In this document: in pieces, positions 36,352 to 45,987 of the stretch
Layout of the letters: every line of letters starts with the position of its first letter
Numbering within the stretch: the first letter of the stretch is position 1
NCBI RefSeq assembly: GCF_007752345.1
Contig: NZ_CP036299.1
Location: forward strand, 4,808,001-4,872,000
DNA: 64,000 nucleotides
Source: Planctopirus ephydatiae
GTDB lineage: Bacteria > Planctomycetota > Planctomycetia > Planctomycetales > Planctomycetaceae
Direction of reading: 5' to 3'
Program-made: the position numbers and the translations under genes
Notes under the pieces: generated by a model
Told to the model about the DNA's origin: nothing
Database searches by the model: none
The model's input: the letters and a program-made list of their open reading frames with translations, nothing else

Positions 36352-37659
36352 ATGTCCGATGACCTTGAACCAGCCAGTTCTCAGTTCGCCCAGCCAGTTC
36401 CAGGTGATATGGGAACTCCTGCTATTCATCCGGTACAGCCGCCCCTTTCCTTGACGGATTTTCTCGATGAGGAATCTGCTCCGCCATTAGTCAAAGATGT
36501 ATTAGTCAGCAATGATGAAAGTCTGCCGGCATTTGTTCGTGCTCGACAGTCACTTGGCCCTGGTCTTGGCGAAGCCGTTGGCTGGACGGCTGGTGTCTTC
36601 GGCAGTCACCTCCTCTTGAGCATTGGGCTATTATTCATCATCTCGATAGTTTCCGCTGTCTATCTGGTTTCGGCCGAAGGCATTAAAGACCCCAAAGAGC
36701 TCGAACGACGGCTCGCCATGGACTCGATGGGCTCCTTGGGACACACCATTCTCGTCTGTGGTGAGCAGTGGCTCATGGTCGGTCTGACCATCGTGGCTAT
36801 CTGGCTGCGCATGGGGAAACAAACCACCCGGCAACTCAACCTCGATCTGCCGCACCCCTACCAGCTGTTGATCGTCACCTGCCTGGTGCTCCCTCTGGGT
36901 GGCATCGCCGATCTCAGTTATCGACTCGCTTCGATCCCGTGGGATTTTCTCAAGAATCAAAGCGACTTATTTGCCCAACTCGACCAAGTGAATATGGTCG
37001 AGCAAATGCAGAAAATGACAGCTTCGATCCCTTTGCCACTGTTGATTCTGGCAATTTCGGTATCACCTGCCATCAGTGAAGAACTGGTTTTCCGAGGCCT
37101 CCTGGTGCGTGGTTTACTGGCCCGCTGGGGTGTCTTGTGGACAATGCTGATCTCGTCGTTCCTGTTCGCCTTGATCCATTTTCATCCACTGCATGTCATG
37201 GCTGTCTTTCCAATTGGCATGGCACTCTTCTGGATCTACTACACCACGCGCAACTTCTGGTTGCCCATGTGGCTGCATCTGCTCAACAACCTCTGCTCGA
37301 TCCTGGTGATGCGCTGGCAGGGAAGTCTCGAAGAGGTGCTCGAAAACGCCGATACAATGCAATTGGTAGTACAGTCTGGCATTGCACTGCTGGGAACTTC
37401 GATCGCTCTGTGGCTGCTCCATAAAAACCGAACCCGGTATGTGAATGCCGCAGGAGACGAGTGGAATCCTCCCGCGGCTCCCATGTCGTCGCCTCCAGTT
37501 CAGCTCGGTTTTCAACGCCAGGTGAATGTCGTGGGAATTCCTGTATTTGTGATTGGTGCAGCTCTTACCGCTTTGTTGCTCTTCGCTCAGGTCAGTTCGA
37601 TGATCGAGCCACTTGACGAAACGAAAGCTGGCATCAGTGATCCTGCTCTTGCACCATGA
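36352..37659 (+). CDS. CPBP-family intramembrane metalloprotease
   Basis: This 435-residue multi-pass membrane protein is of the CAAX-protease/bacteriocin-processing (CPBP, Abi) family. The family motifs are present: SEELVFRGLLVRGLL (EExxxR), then LFALIHFHPLHVMAVFPIG (FxxxH) and a late MWLHLLNNL (HxxxN-like). These supply the metal-binding Glu and His residues. A soluble N-terminal extension of about 75 residues precedes the first helix. The ATG at 36352 follows a 345-base divergent spacer. Roles in the family range from prenyl-protein processing to immunity; the substrate here is unknown. Confidence 0.9.
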   Translation: MSDDLEPASSQFAQPVPGDMGTPAIHPVQPPLSLTDFLDEESAPPLVKDVLVSNDESLPAFVRARQSLGPGLGEAVGWTAGVFGSHLLLSIGLLFIISIVSAVYLVSAEGIKDPKELERRLAMDSMGSLGHTILVCGEQWLMVGLTIVAIWLRMGKQTTRQLNLDLPHPYQLLIVTCLVLPLGGIADLSYRLASIPWDFLKNQSDLFAQLDQVNMVEQMQKMTASIPLPLLILAISVSPAISEELVFRGLLVRGLLARWGVLWTMLISSFLFALIHFHPLHVMAVFPIGMALFWIYYTTRNFWLPMWLHLLNNLCSILVMRWQGSLEEVLENADTMQLVVQSGIALLGTSIALWLLHKNRTRYVNAAGDEWNPPAAPMSSPPVQLGFQRQVNVVGIPVFVIGAALTALLLFAQVSSMIEPLDETKAGISDPALAP

Positions 37660-37687
37660 GTGCACACTGCCTCACGTTTCGCTCACG

Positions 37688-38803
37688 ATGATCCCGCATT
37701 TTCACGGTGAATTCTGCATGCTCACGACTTCTCCATCCGGTAGGGATCTCGAAGAGATCATCACGATTATCAGCCGGTGGGCGCATGCAGGACTTGTCCG
37801 TGAGTTTCCCTCGTTTTTGCCGCAGGTTCTGCAGCAACCCTCGAAGATCAGTTCCCCCCGTGAGCTCTGGCCTGTCTTCTACGGCTGCTTTGACTGGCAT
37901 TCGGCAGTCCACAGCCACTGGGCACTCGCTCGCTATGTGCGCTGGCTTCCCTCTCACCCGCAAGCCGTATCCTGGATCGAAACGCTGCAACATCAGATCA
38001 CACCATCCGGGATGGCAGGTGAATTGGACTTCTTTACTCGATCCCACTGGCCCAGCTTCGAAAGGCCTTACGGCTGGGCCTGGTATCTGACACTTTGCCT
38101 TGAACTGGCCTCTCATCCCGAGCCAGCCTTGCGCAATCTCTACCCTCAACTACAACCATTGGAACAACTTTTGAGAGGTCGCTTTCGGGATTGGCTGGAA
38201 TCTCTTGATCGCCCGATACGCACTGGGGAACACAATCAAACAGCCTTCAGCCTCGGAATGATTTACGACTACTCAAAGGGCATGGGGGATGATGCTCTCC
38301 GCACGCTCATCACTCAAAAGTCATTATCCTGGCATGCTCGCGATACCCATCTCCCCTGGGCATTAGAACCGTCGGCTCACGATTTTCTCTCGCCTTCACT
38401 GGCAGTCGCAGATCTCCTGAGCCGCACGATCGATGATCCCGAGGAGTTCAGCCAGTGGCTGCGAAACGCATTCCCTCAGTGGCATGCCGATCCGGCAACA
38501 CTGCTCGCATGGCCCACGGTTGAATCCCTCGATCGCATTGACGGGAAAAATGCTCATTGGGATGGGCTGGCCTTCAGCCGGGCCTGGATGCTGCTGAAGA
38601 TTGCCCAGCGACTTCCCTATGACCACTATCTCAAACCAGCATTCATCGAGGCCAGTCACCAGCAGGGAAGACGCGGACTGAATTCTCTGACCAGTGACAG
38701 CTACATGACAACCCACTGGGTGGGAAGTTTTGTCGCTTACTGGCTTTCATTCCATCTCAGCCATGAGCCTCACATTGGCAACCACTCTTCCGGCATTGCC
38801 TGA
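37688..38803 (+). CDS. DUF2891-family protein
   Basis: The protein has about 372 residues from ATG 37688; ATG 37718 is an equally good start and the frame is open from 37613. The diagnostic DUF2891 block FYGCFDWHSAVHSHWALARY lies near the N-terminus, followed by PYGWAWYLTLCLEL and later HWDGLAFSRAWMLLKIA. The all-helical, Trp/His-rich layout suggests an alpha/alpha-barrel enzyme similar to glycan-active proteins, but no function is established for the family. It follows the CPBP gene by 28 bases and converges on the caspase-like gene with a gap of about 9 bases. Confidence 0.85.
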   Translation: MIPHFHGEFCMLTTSPSGRDLEEIITIISRWAHAGLVREFPSFLPQVLQQPSKISSPRELWPVFYGCFDWHSAVHSHWALARYVRWLPSHPQAVSWIETLQHQITPSGMAGELDFFTRSHWPSFERPYGWAWYLTLCLELASHPEPALRNLYPQLQPLEQLLRGRFRDWLESLDRPIRTGEHNQTAFSLGMIYDYSKGMGDDALRTLITQKSLSWHARDTHLPWALEPSAHDFLSPSLAVADLLSRTIDDPEEFSQWLRNAFPQWHADPATLLAWPTVESLDRIDGKNAHWDGLAFSRAWMLLKIAQRLPYDHYLKPAFIEASHQQGRRGLNSLTSDSYMTTHWVGSFVAYWLSFHLSHEPHIGNHSSGIA

Positions 38804-38812
38804 ATCTGCTCT

Positions 38813-40606
38813 TCAAGTTGCGGGCTTGGCCACAGGCTCGGTTTTCGTCAGGAAGGTCGATTCCAGCTCCCCAATCCGGCTCAATGCGGCCAGATTGGTC
38901 GTGTCCTCCATCAGTTTCAAATTGGCCGAGAGTGCCACAGTTTCGAGCCAGTATTTCAGTCGTTCGAGTTTGACGATATCCAGCTCTTTCTGCTCGCTCT
39001 CTTTCGAAAGCTGCTTGATTGTCGCGAGTTCCTTTTTCATTTCGGCATAGCGCGGATGCTCGACAATCACTTGCCGCACAGCATCGGCTTCTTCGGAAAT
39101 CAAACGAGCCGTCTCGGGATGCCACGGGCTCGCCATCACTGGCCAGCGTTTTTTGACAGCCGCACCAAGCTCCCGCTTGATGCTCGATACGGTCGTCCGT
39201 CGGCGGCGGACTTCCGAGTCTGTCCGTGCCTTCTCGTCACGCTTGTGACGAATCGCTTTTTCGACATCGTCCGCACGATCGGTCCCGGTCAGCAGAAACT
39301 CCCGGCTCAGCCCTTCAATCACCGACTTCTCAACGACCGTCGCATGCTTAACCAACTCATCAACCGGTGAATTTGGTGTCAGTAAGCCATCCTGACCTTT
39401 AGTTTTGGAAGCGTGTCGCAGAAAAATGTCGGTTGTGCGCACAGGGATGTCGATCGTGCGCGCTGTCAGCACCGTATAGGCATGCGCTTCCAGAAATGAG
39501 GTACGACCATCCTGATCATAGTCCGGGCTCGTTACCGATTGACCCGTTCTCGATTCCCCACAGAGAGCTTCAAAGAAGTAAGACGAATACTCACGATAAT
39601 CGGCCTCGTTGATGTTCGGCGTACAGCCAGCCGCCACACGATCAGGAACTGTCGAGAAGAACCCGCACCTGGGATGCTCTGCCAGTCCATGGGCAGGGTT
39701 CCCCTTCTTGAAGATAAAGTTCCCAAAGCCACCGCTGTAGCATTGCACCATGACGGCCACCACCGGCACATCGGGCGAAAGCTCATCCAGTTTCTCAGTC
39801 CACTCTGTGACGGACATATCCGTACTTTTCCACAGATGCATGATGTTATTAGCAAAAGCTGGCTTGCGATTTCCTCCGTCGGAACGCTGCCGATCTGCCG
39901 GACGTGGTTCGCGCTCTGAATCGGCCCCAGTTTTGGAACTGTCTGAAACAGATTCCTTATTGCTGGTCTCTGCCTCGCTAACAGTCTCTGGTTTAGCTGA
40001 ATCTTCGGGTTTGCTCGACTCATCCGATTTGGATTCGGAACTGTCAGATGGCTCCATCCGGGTCGGTCGTGCCGATGCTGGAGAGCCCGTTCCTGGTTCA
40101 TTGCCAGAGCGTGGGAATGGGCCTCGTGAAGATGTCGATTCCCCGCGAGCTTTTCCGCCATGGCCAGTGAAATACACAATCAGGCGGTCGCCACCGGCCA
40201 GTTGTGCGCGAAAGTCCTTTAAAGTGTTCTCGATCGTCGTCGGATCAGCTGCTCCATCCACGACAGGGAGCAGGCTGGTGCGATAATCGAAGTTCACGCC
40301 GTTGGCCGGGCCAATGAGATCCGCCAGCAGCATTCGGAGATCTTCAGGGTCTCGCTGAGCATCGAACTGCAGATCAGTCTGTGCATTACCACCATCTGAG
40401 AAGAGGATTTTCTGGTGGATATCTGAAATTTTCAGCCGCTCAAGCACACGCTGTAGATAGCGAACGTTGTTCTCGAGAGAGATCTGATTGCTCTCAGGCC
40501 GGGGGCCGCCGCCAATCGTGAGCAGATGATCGCTCGCCCAGAGTGTCCCCCCTGCCAGCATCGACAAGGAACACACAACAGCTGCAGACAAAGATGTTCG
40601 AAGCAT
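38813..40606 (-). CDS. Secreted caspase-like / C13-type cysteine peptidase
   Basis: This protein has 597 residues from ATG 40606; the frame is open to 40684, but only this start gives a signal peptide (LSAAVVCSLSMLAGGTLWAS). A clan-CD peptidase core follows: LIVYFTGHGG carries the catalytic His and VAVMVQCYSGGFG the catalytic Cys. Between them is an inserted low-complexity segment rich in Ser, Glu and Lys (about 90 residues). After the core come a coiled-coil-like region and a helical tail. Caspase/legumain-type enzymes cleave after Asp, Arg or Asn; specificity is not readable here. It is most likely extracytoplasmic. Confidence 0.8.
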   Translation of the reverse strand: MLRTSLSAAVVCSLSMLAGGTLWASDHLLTIGGGPRPESNQISLENNVRYLQRVLERLKISDIHQKILFSDGGNAQTDLQFDAQRDPEDLRMLLADLIGPANGVNFDYRTSLLPVVDGAADPTTIENTLKDFRAQLAGGDRLIVYFTGHGGKARGESTSSRGPFPRSGNEPGTGSPASARPTRMEPSDSSESKSDESSKPEDSAKPETVSEAETSNKESVSDSSKTGADSEREPRPADRQRSDGGNRKPAFANNIMHLWKSTDMSVTEWTEKLDELSPDVPVVAVMVQCYSGGFGNFIFKKGNPAHGLAEHPRCGFFSTVPDRVAAGCTPNINEADYREYSSYFFEALCGESRTGQSVTSPDYDQDGRTSFLEAHAYTVLTARTIDIPVRTTDIFLRHASKTKGQDGLLTPNSPVDELVKHATVVEKSVIEGLSREFLLTGTDRADDVEKAIRHKRDEKARTDSEVRRRRTTVSSIKRELGAAVKKRWPVMASPWHPETARLISEEADAVRQVIVEHPRYAEMKKELATIKQLSKESEQKELDIVKLERLKYWLETVALSANLKLMEDTTNLAALSRIGELESTFLTKTEPVAKPAT

Positions 40607-40821
40607 GTCAATCCCATCCAGGCAAGATCTGTCCGATGACCCGGCGAGCCCCGAATCATGAAGACCTGATGAACTCATTTTCAAATTGTGATCAAGATCA
40701 CCGGGTCAGTACAGAAAAAAGTATCTCACCCGGGCACATTTCAGTCAGTACAGTTCCGCCGCTTCAGAGAAACAGACGGAAGAGAGGTCAAGCTGCCTTT
40801 CAAATGCTGAAGAGTCTCACC

Positions 40822-41112
40822 TTACAGTGTATCGGTGACCTCTTCAGACTCCGGCTCTATTTCGGAAGGGAGTTCAACTCCAGGAAACTCTTTCTTCAAT
40901 AGCTCTTCGAATGCCTGACCTCGGGCATTAATCGAGATGACTTCAAAATTCCGTCCAATCAGAATCATGCGGGGAATCGAGTTGATCGAATAGTTATTTT
41001 TTGTGCGATGGTTGCGGCTCCGCGCAAGCATTCTTGACAGACTTTCAACGCGCCATTGTTTTCTGAGAAGCGTGTGATCTCCATGCCGACGCAGGTCTCT
41101 CTTGCGATTCAC
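40822..41112 (-). pseudogene. Possible thioredoxin-like C-terminal fragment
   Basis: The frame ends with NNYSINSIPRMILIGRNFEV, then ISINARGQAFEELLKKEFPG, matching the cis-Pro region and last strand/helix of thioredoxin/TlpA folds. The upstream part reads as TlpA-like in a different frame (VGMEITRFSENNGALKVCQE), pointing to a frameshift. No CxxC motif is seen. It is probably a relic; a small atypical protein is the alternative. Confidence 0.4.
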
Positions 41113-41213
41113 AACAGACTATTTCAAGCAGCATCTTGTTTTAATTTGCCATCTATTGAACTGCGATTGTGTGGGCTCAGTCTAACCGGAGGACATCCTT
41201 CTTCACCCTCTTA

Positions 41214-42389
41214 TCACTTCAACTCTTCAGTAGACCACTTCTGGATTGCCAGCTTCAATTTCTGTTCGACCCGCTCCTTCAGTGCCACAAAGTAGTGTGC
41301 ATCCTCAGTGAGGCCCGCTGTGCTGGCGAACCGAATCAATGGATCGAGCAGCCATAACTCGGTGGGAGAAAGCTCCGGCTTCAATGTTCCCGCTTCCAGT
41401 TGCGACTGGATCCACTTCAAACTCGAAGGAACATGTTCTCGGGGCCCTTGAGCGATCTTTAAGGCGGCTTCGTAGATCTCTTCAAAAGACTCTTCTGGCC
41501 TGTAGGCCCGTAGTGCTCTGCCCACAGCCACCACGTGCCGGGCCAGTTCGCGAACTTCCGGCCACTCCTCTTCGGGATAGATCTCTCGAACCTTCAATAA
41601 ATGAAAGGTTCCAGCCGCATCGATTGCCTTGATCTGCCCCAGCAGATTCCCCCACAGATTCACCAGAGCTTTATCGAACTCCGCCCGGACAGCCGGTGCG
41701 GATTCCGCAACTTCAAACCAGCCTCCCAGATTCGTCAGCACTTCGGCACACCAGCGGCGATGTGCCAGATCTCCGCCAGCCAGAATTGTGCGACCAGCCG
41801 GGCCGCAATAATAGATCGCCTCGGCACCTGATCCTTCCCGATGGCCCGTCTGCATAGTCACACCGCGCAGCAGCTTGCCCACAATCTGGCCCATGGCACC
41901 ACTCCACAGATCGGGCAAACGACCGTAGAGCATCGACTCTTCCAGAAGCTCGACGAGAAACCGCCGCACACGCTCGTGGTAAATCCCATTGCTGCACAGC
42001 ACCAGAATGGGCAGGCGGCTCACGGCGACATCCAATCGCGATGTTTCCGCCAGTCGCTCAAGAAGTTGTACATACTCCTGCATCACCACCAGCAGTTGAT
42101 CGGTCTGCGTGCAGACCAAAAGGATTTCAGGAATCCACTGCTGGTCCACACACTTTTGCAGTTCGGGCCGACAGACCTCTTCGACCGTCAACGGATAGGT
42201 CGTACCATCCGCAGCGAATGTGAGAATCCCTCCGGCTCCCCACGATGCACTTCGCGTCGCTCCCTTTCTCTGGATGAACTGCACGCTTCCATCCAGCCGG
42301 CAAAGCCCGCGTGTGAGATGATAAAAGTAAGCCGCTCCCAAAGCACCCACAGGGAGAATGCCAATGTTCGCCCGGCTCGAGCCAGTCAT
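41214..42389 (-). CDS. Ketopantoate reductase-like NAD(P)-binding protein
   Basis: This 391-residue protein starts with a Rossmann-like motif (IGILPVGALGAAYFYHL), close to ketopantoate reductase N-termini. It continues with an EILLVCTQTDQLL strand matching the ApbA/PanE hallmark of Lys/Thr-Asp. The C-terminal half is helical, as in PanE, but longer than the usual about 300 residues. It overlaps the upstream ACT gene by four bases (ATGA), so the two are translationally coupled. The classic catalytic Lys could not be assigned by eye, so reaction and substrate are uncertain. Confidence 0.7.
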   Translation of the reverse strand: MTGSSRANIGILPVGALGAAYFYHLTRGLCRLDGSVQFIQRKGATRSASWGAGGILTFAADGTTYPLTVEEVCRPELQKCVDQQWIPEILLVCTQTDQLLVVMQEYVQLLERLAETSRLDVAVSRLPILVLCSNGIYHERVRRFLVELLEESMLYGRLPDLWSGAMGQIVGKLLRGVTMQTGHREGSGAEAIYYCGPAGRTILAGGDLAHRRWCAEVLTNLGGWFEVAESAPAVRAEFDKALVNLWGNLLGQIKAIDAAGTFHLLKVREIYPEEEWPEVRELARHVVAVGRALRAYRPEESFEEIYEAALKIAQGPREHVPSSLKWIQSQLEAGTLKPELSPTELWLLDPLIRFASTAGLTEDAHYFVALKERVEQKLKLAIQKWSTEELK

Positions 42390-42799
42390 GACAGCTCCTG
42401 CATTCGAGCGAGGGCATCGCGTGTGGCAGCAGGATAGGCCGTCTTGAGAATCAGCATCGCTGGTCGGCCACGCTCGGCTGTCGAAGCATAGGCGTATTCG
42501 ATGTTGATATCGGCCGCCGCGAGGGCTTCACCCACCGTCGCCAGATTGCCGACGCCGTCAGTCATTTCGAGAACGACGACTTCCGCTTCCACAACGGGCA
42601 AACCGGCACCCGTCAGCGCTTCTCTCGTCGCGGTCGGGTTGTCGGTCACGAGCCGCACCATCCCCTGCTCGACGTTATCAATCACACTGAAGGCTCGAAT
42701 ATGAATGTTCCTGCCAGCCAGTAACCGGCCCACCTGCCCCAGTCTTCCGGGCTGATTTTCAATGGCAATACTCAGTTGCCTTTGGATATCGACCTGCAT
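42386..42799 (-). CDS. Tandem ACT-domain protein
   Basis: This protein has 137 residues from ATG 42799 and consists of two ACT domains. The first begins QLSIAIENQPGRLGQVGRLL and contains HIRAFSVIDNVEQGMVRLV. The second contains DGVGNLATVGEALAAADINI. ACT pairs without a catalytic domain usually sense amino acids and regulate partner enzymes. Coupling (four-base overlap) with the ketopantoate-reductase-like gene suggests regulation of that enzyme. Upstream codons in the same frame to 42880 lack ACT homology. Confidence 0.88.
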   Translation of the reverse strand: MQVDIQRQLSIAIENQPGRLGQVGRLLAGRNIHIRAFSVIDNVEQGMVRLVTDNPTATREALTGAGLPVVEAEVVVLEMTDGVGNLATVGEALAAADINIEYAYASTAERGRPAMLILKTAYPAATRDALARMQELS

Positions 42800-43106
42800 G
42801 ATTACGCACCTTCGCCAGCATAGGCCTGGCCCATCATGATTCGCGTGACATCGTTCAGCTTGCTGCTTGATCCTACTCACTCTTGTCGCTGATCAACAGC
42901 CACTCACCGTTACCGCTTGTCAACATAACTGTGGACTTATCATCTGGCGAACTGACCTTTTTCACAGTATTGTTCACGCAGTATTGTCGATGCAGATCCT
43001 TCATCCAGATCATCCCACAGGTTCACCTGTTCGCCGCTTCGCGATGATTTGTAACGCAATCATCCCTCCGCATTTACGCTCAACACTTGCCCACCCGGAA
43101 ATACTG
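42800..43106. other. Divergent promoter region
   Basis: This is a 307-base spacer between the ACT gene (minus) and the large secreted protein (plus). The plus frame is open from 42867, but that part lacks protein-like features, and the signal peptide begins at 43107. Confidence 0.45.
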
Positions 43107-45980
43107 ATGAGAACTCTCCCTTCCGCAATCTGCATCACGGCCATCTGCTTCTTGGCCATTTGCCTTGCGATCGTGGACTTGAGCCCTGAGCTTGAGGCCA
43201 GCGATCCTCCCCGACCTTCCACGGCTACAGCAAATGCCGACTGGCTGCTGAATCCGGCTCCCTATCGCAGCCAGATCCAGACAGTTCCGCCTGTCGATCC
43301 CCTTCAAACCGAGGCCCATCCACCCACCGAAATCCGCCTTTCCAACGGACTGGCCGAACGCGTCTGGCAGATCTCCCCTCAAGTGGCCACTACCAGCCTG
43401 AAGCTCCTCTCCACGGGCGAAGAGTATGTGCGGGCTGTGGGGCCGGAAGCTCGCCTCACGATCGATGGCCAGAGTTATCCCATTGGCGGATTAACGGGCC
43501 AGCCCGTCAAAAACTACCTCAAACGAGAATGGCTGTCCCAACTGAAACCATTCCCAGCCAGCTACACCTTCGTCGCTTATCAGACAGGCCCGATCGAGGA
43601 GCGATTTCCCTGGAAGAAGCGGCCCGAATGGATGCCCCGCGACCTCCCCTGGCCTCCTCCGGGTCAACACCTCACACTGCAATTCGCACCACCAGCCATG
43701 CCACTACAGATCGAAACTGGCAAAGTCCTCTTTCAAGAACGTTTTGGCGAGAACTCCCCCGCTTCCAAAATCGATGCCGGTTGGAAACCGATTGCCAGTA
43801 CCAAACATCCACGCACGTCGTATCACAATGAAGGCAAAGCCGGCGAGCTGATGGCTCTGCCCGATACCTGCGTCTATCTCGAACGCGCATGGCCCACAGA
43901 AGCTGCCAGTGTTGAACTGACCATCGACTGCGGCGACGACAGCCAAGCCAACTCCTGGGGCCCCGGCCTCGCCTGGAAGTTCCCGGAAGGAACCATCAGC
44001 CTCGTCGCCAGACCGCACAGCCAGCAGTTGGAAATCTATGGCTTCCAAGGGGGCGAGCAGCTTCTGGGAGAGTTCGATCGCACACAGGCCATTACCTTAC
44101 GACTCTCTCTCCAGCAAAACGAGGTTGTGTGCGAAGCAGCTCAAAAGGGAGCCTCGTTTCAATCACTGGCTCGTATCCCTGTCACATCTCATCCACAGAC
44201 ATTGCGAATCGGAAAGATCGGCAAACATGGCGACGGCAAAGATTACCCAACAGCCCAGGGTGAACCATGTCGCAGCCACTTGCACGAAGTGACGCTCCGC
44301 GCCAAACCCACGCCGTCAGCCAAACCAGCTCTTGCCGATCTTCCCCGGGTGGAAATGCATTACGAGATCTACGACGGACTGCCTCTTTTTTCCAAGTGGA
44401 TGGTGGTCCACAACACGACCTCACGCCCGGTGGTGATCGATCAATTTGTTTCTGAAGAGTTGCGTCTGGTCGAAGTCGAATCGAGTGTCGAAGATGCCAC
44501 ACTCACCGAGCGCTACAATCTGCATGTCGAAAGTGAATATGCCTTCCATGCCATGGATGCCGCCCATGCCTGCGAAGCGGGTGTCCGCATTCAAACCGAT
44601 CCCGATTATCCAACGCAGGTAAACTATCGCAAACAGACGCGCTGCCTGCTTGAAGCCTCTCCTCTTCTAGGCCCAGGGATTCACTTACCACCCGGACAAC
44701 GATTCACCACTTACCGCGTTTATGAATTGCTGCTCGATTCAACCGATCGCGAGCGACGCGGACTGGCTCAACGCCGGATGTATCGCACCCTCGCACCTTG
44801 GGTCACCGAAAACCCACTCATGTTCCACAAAGTTCAAAGCGATCCGATATCAATTCGCGAAGCCATCACCCAATGTGCCGATACAGGCTTCGAGATGATC
44901 ATCATGTCGTTTGGCTCCGGAGTGAACCTCGAAAACTCGAATGCCGCCTACCGCCAGAAGTATCGCCAACTCGCCGATGAAGCCCGCCAGAAAGGCATTG
45001 CTTTAGGTGGCTATACACTCACCGGTTCGCGCAGTGCCGGAACACCCGCCGATAACACTCAAGGTGCCCCGGCTGCTTTCGGAGTCATGCCTTGCCTGGG
45101 CTCGGCCTGGGGACGCGATTATCTCCAGCGGGTCAAAGATTTTCTCTTTGATTCCGGCCTGAGTGTCCTCGAAAACGACGGGCCTTACCCGGGCGATCTC
45201 TGTCATGCCACCTCACACCCGCATCATCATGGCCTGGCCGATTCACAATGGGTGCAGTGGGAAGCACAGTCAGATCTGTACCGCTGGTGCAGAAAACAAG
45301 GCATCTATGTCAATCAGCCCGACTGGTACTTCCTGAATGGTGGCAACAAAACGGGCATGGGTTACCGTGAAACCAACTGGTCGCTTCCCCGAGCCGAGCA
45401 GGAAATCATTGAACGTCAAAACATTTACGATGGCACGTGGACGAAAACGCAGTCGATGGGCTGGATGTTCGTACCACTCAGCCAGTATCACGGCGGTGGT
45501 GCAGCGGCCACGATTGAACCGCTGGCCGAACATCTCGACCATTACGAAGCCAGACTCGCCAATCTAATCGGCTCAGGAACACAAGCCTGCTATCGCGGCC
45601 CCAGACTTTACGATACTCAGGCGACACGTGAAGTCGTCTGCAAATGGACAAACTTCTTCAAAGCCCATCGTGAGGTGCTCGGCGGTGATCTCATTCATCT
45701 CCGGCGAGCCAATGGCCGCGACTGGGACGGCTGGATGACGGTGAATCCGGCAGGTCGTGAACGTGGCCTGGCCTTTTTCTACAACCCGCTCGAAACAGAA
45801 GTTCGCCAGACCATACAGCTCCCCGTCTACTACACCGGGCTCACAGCGAAGGCCCGTGTCACGATGGAAAAAGGCTCGTCACAGGTCATGCCCATCAGCA
45901 CTGAACATCAGCTTGCATTTGAACTGGCAATTCCCCCACGCAGCAGAACCTGGGTGCTGCTCGAAGAGGCTGTTGAATAA
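43107..45980 (+). CDS. Large secreted glycoside-hydrolase-like protein
   Basis: This protein has 957 residues from ATG 43107, which begins a clear signal peptide (AICITAICFLAICLAIVDL). The N-terminal half is beta-rich (LSNGLAERVWQISPQV; LTIDCGDDSQANSWGPGLAW) with a concanavalin-like module. The C-terminal half looks like a TIM barrel of alpha-galactosidase type: FEMIIMSFGSGVNLEN, GIALGGYTL, LSVLENDGPYPGDLC, and QGIYVNQPDWYFLNG. The Asp residues in NDGPYPGD and QPDW are candidate catalytic acids. I infer a periplasmic or extracellular glycosidase, but cannot name the GH family. It ends 7 bases from the convergent next gene. Confidence 0.75.
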   Translation: MRTLPSAICITAICFLAICLAIVDLSPELEASDPPRPSTATANADWLLNPAPYRSQIQTVPPVDPLQTEAHPPTEIRLSNGLAERVWQISPQVATTSLKLLSTGEEYVRAVGPEARLTIDGQSYPIGGLTGQPVKNYLKREWLSQLKPFPASYTFVAYQTGPIEERFPWKKRPEWMPRDLPWPPPGQHLTLQFAPPAMPLQIETGKVLFQERFGENSPASKIDAGWKPIASTKHPRTSYHNEGKAGELMALPDTCVYLERAWPTEAASVELTIDCGDDSQANSWGPGLAWKFPEGTISLVARPHSQQLEIYGFQGGEQLLGEFDRTQAITLRLSLQQNEVVCEAAQKGASFQSLARIPVTSHPQTLRIGKIGKHGDGKDYPTAQGEPCRSHLHEVTLRAKPTPSAKPALADLPRVEMHYEIYDGLPLFSKWMVVHNTTSRPVVIDQFVSEELRLVEVESSVEDATLTERYNLHVESEYAFHAMDAAHACEAGVRIQTDPDYPTQVNYRKQTRCLLEASPLLGPGIHLPPGQRFTTYRVYELLLDSTDRERRGLAQRRMYRTLAPWVTENPLMFHKVQSDPISIREAITQCADTGFEMIIMSFGSGVNLENSNAAYRQKYRQLADEARQKGIALGGYTLTGSRSAGTPADNTQGAPAAFGVMPCLGSAWGRDYLQRVKDFLFDSGLSVLENDGPYPGDLCHATSHPHHHGLADSQWVQWEAQSDLYRWCRKQGIYVNQPDWYFLNGGNKTGMGYRETNWSLPRAEQEIIERQNIYDGTWTKTQSMGWMFVPLSQYHGGGAAATIEPLAEHLDHYEARLANLIGSGTQACYRGPRLYDTQATREVVCKWTNFFKAHREVLGGDLIHLRRANGRDWDGWMTVNPAGRERGLAFFYNPLETEVRQTIQLPVYYTGLTAKARVTMEKGSSQVMPISTEHQLAFELAIPPRSRTWVLLEEAVE

Positions 45981-45987
45981 GCGAGGT

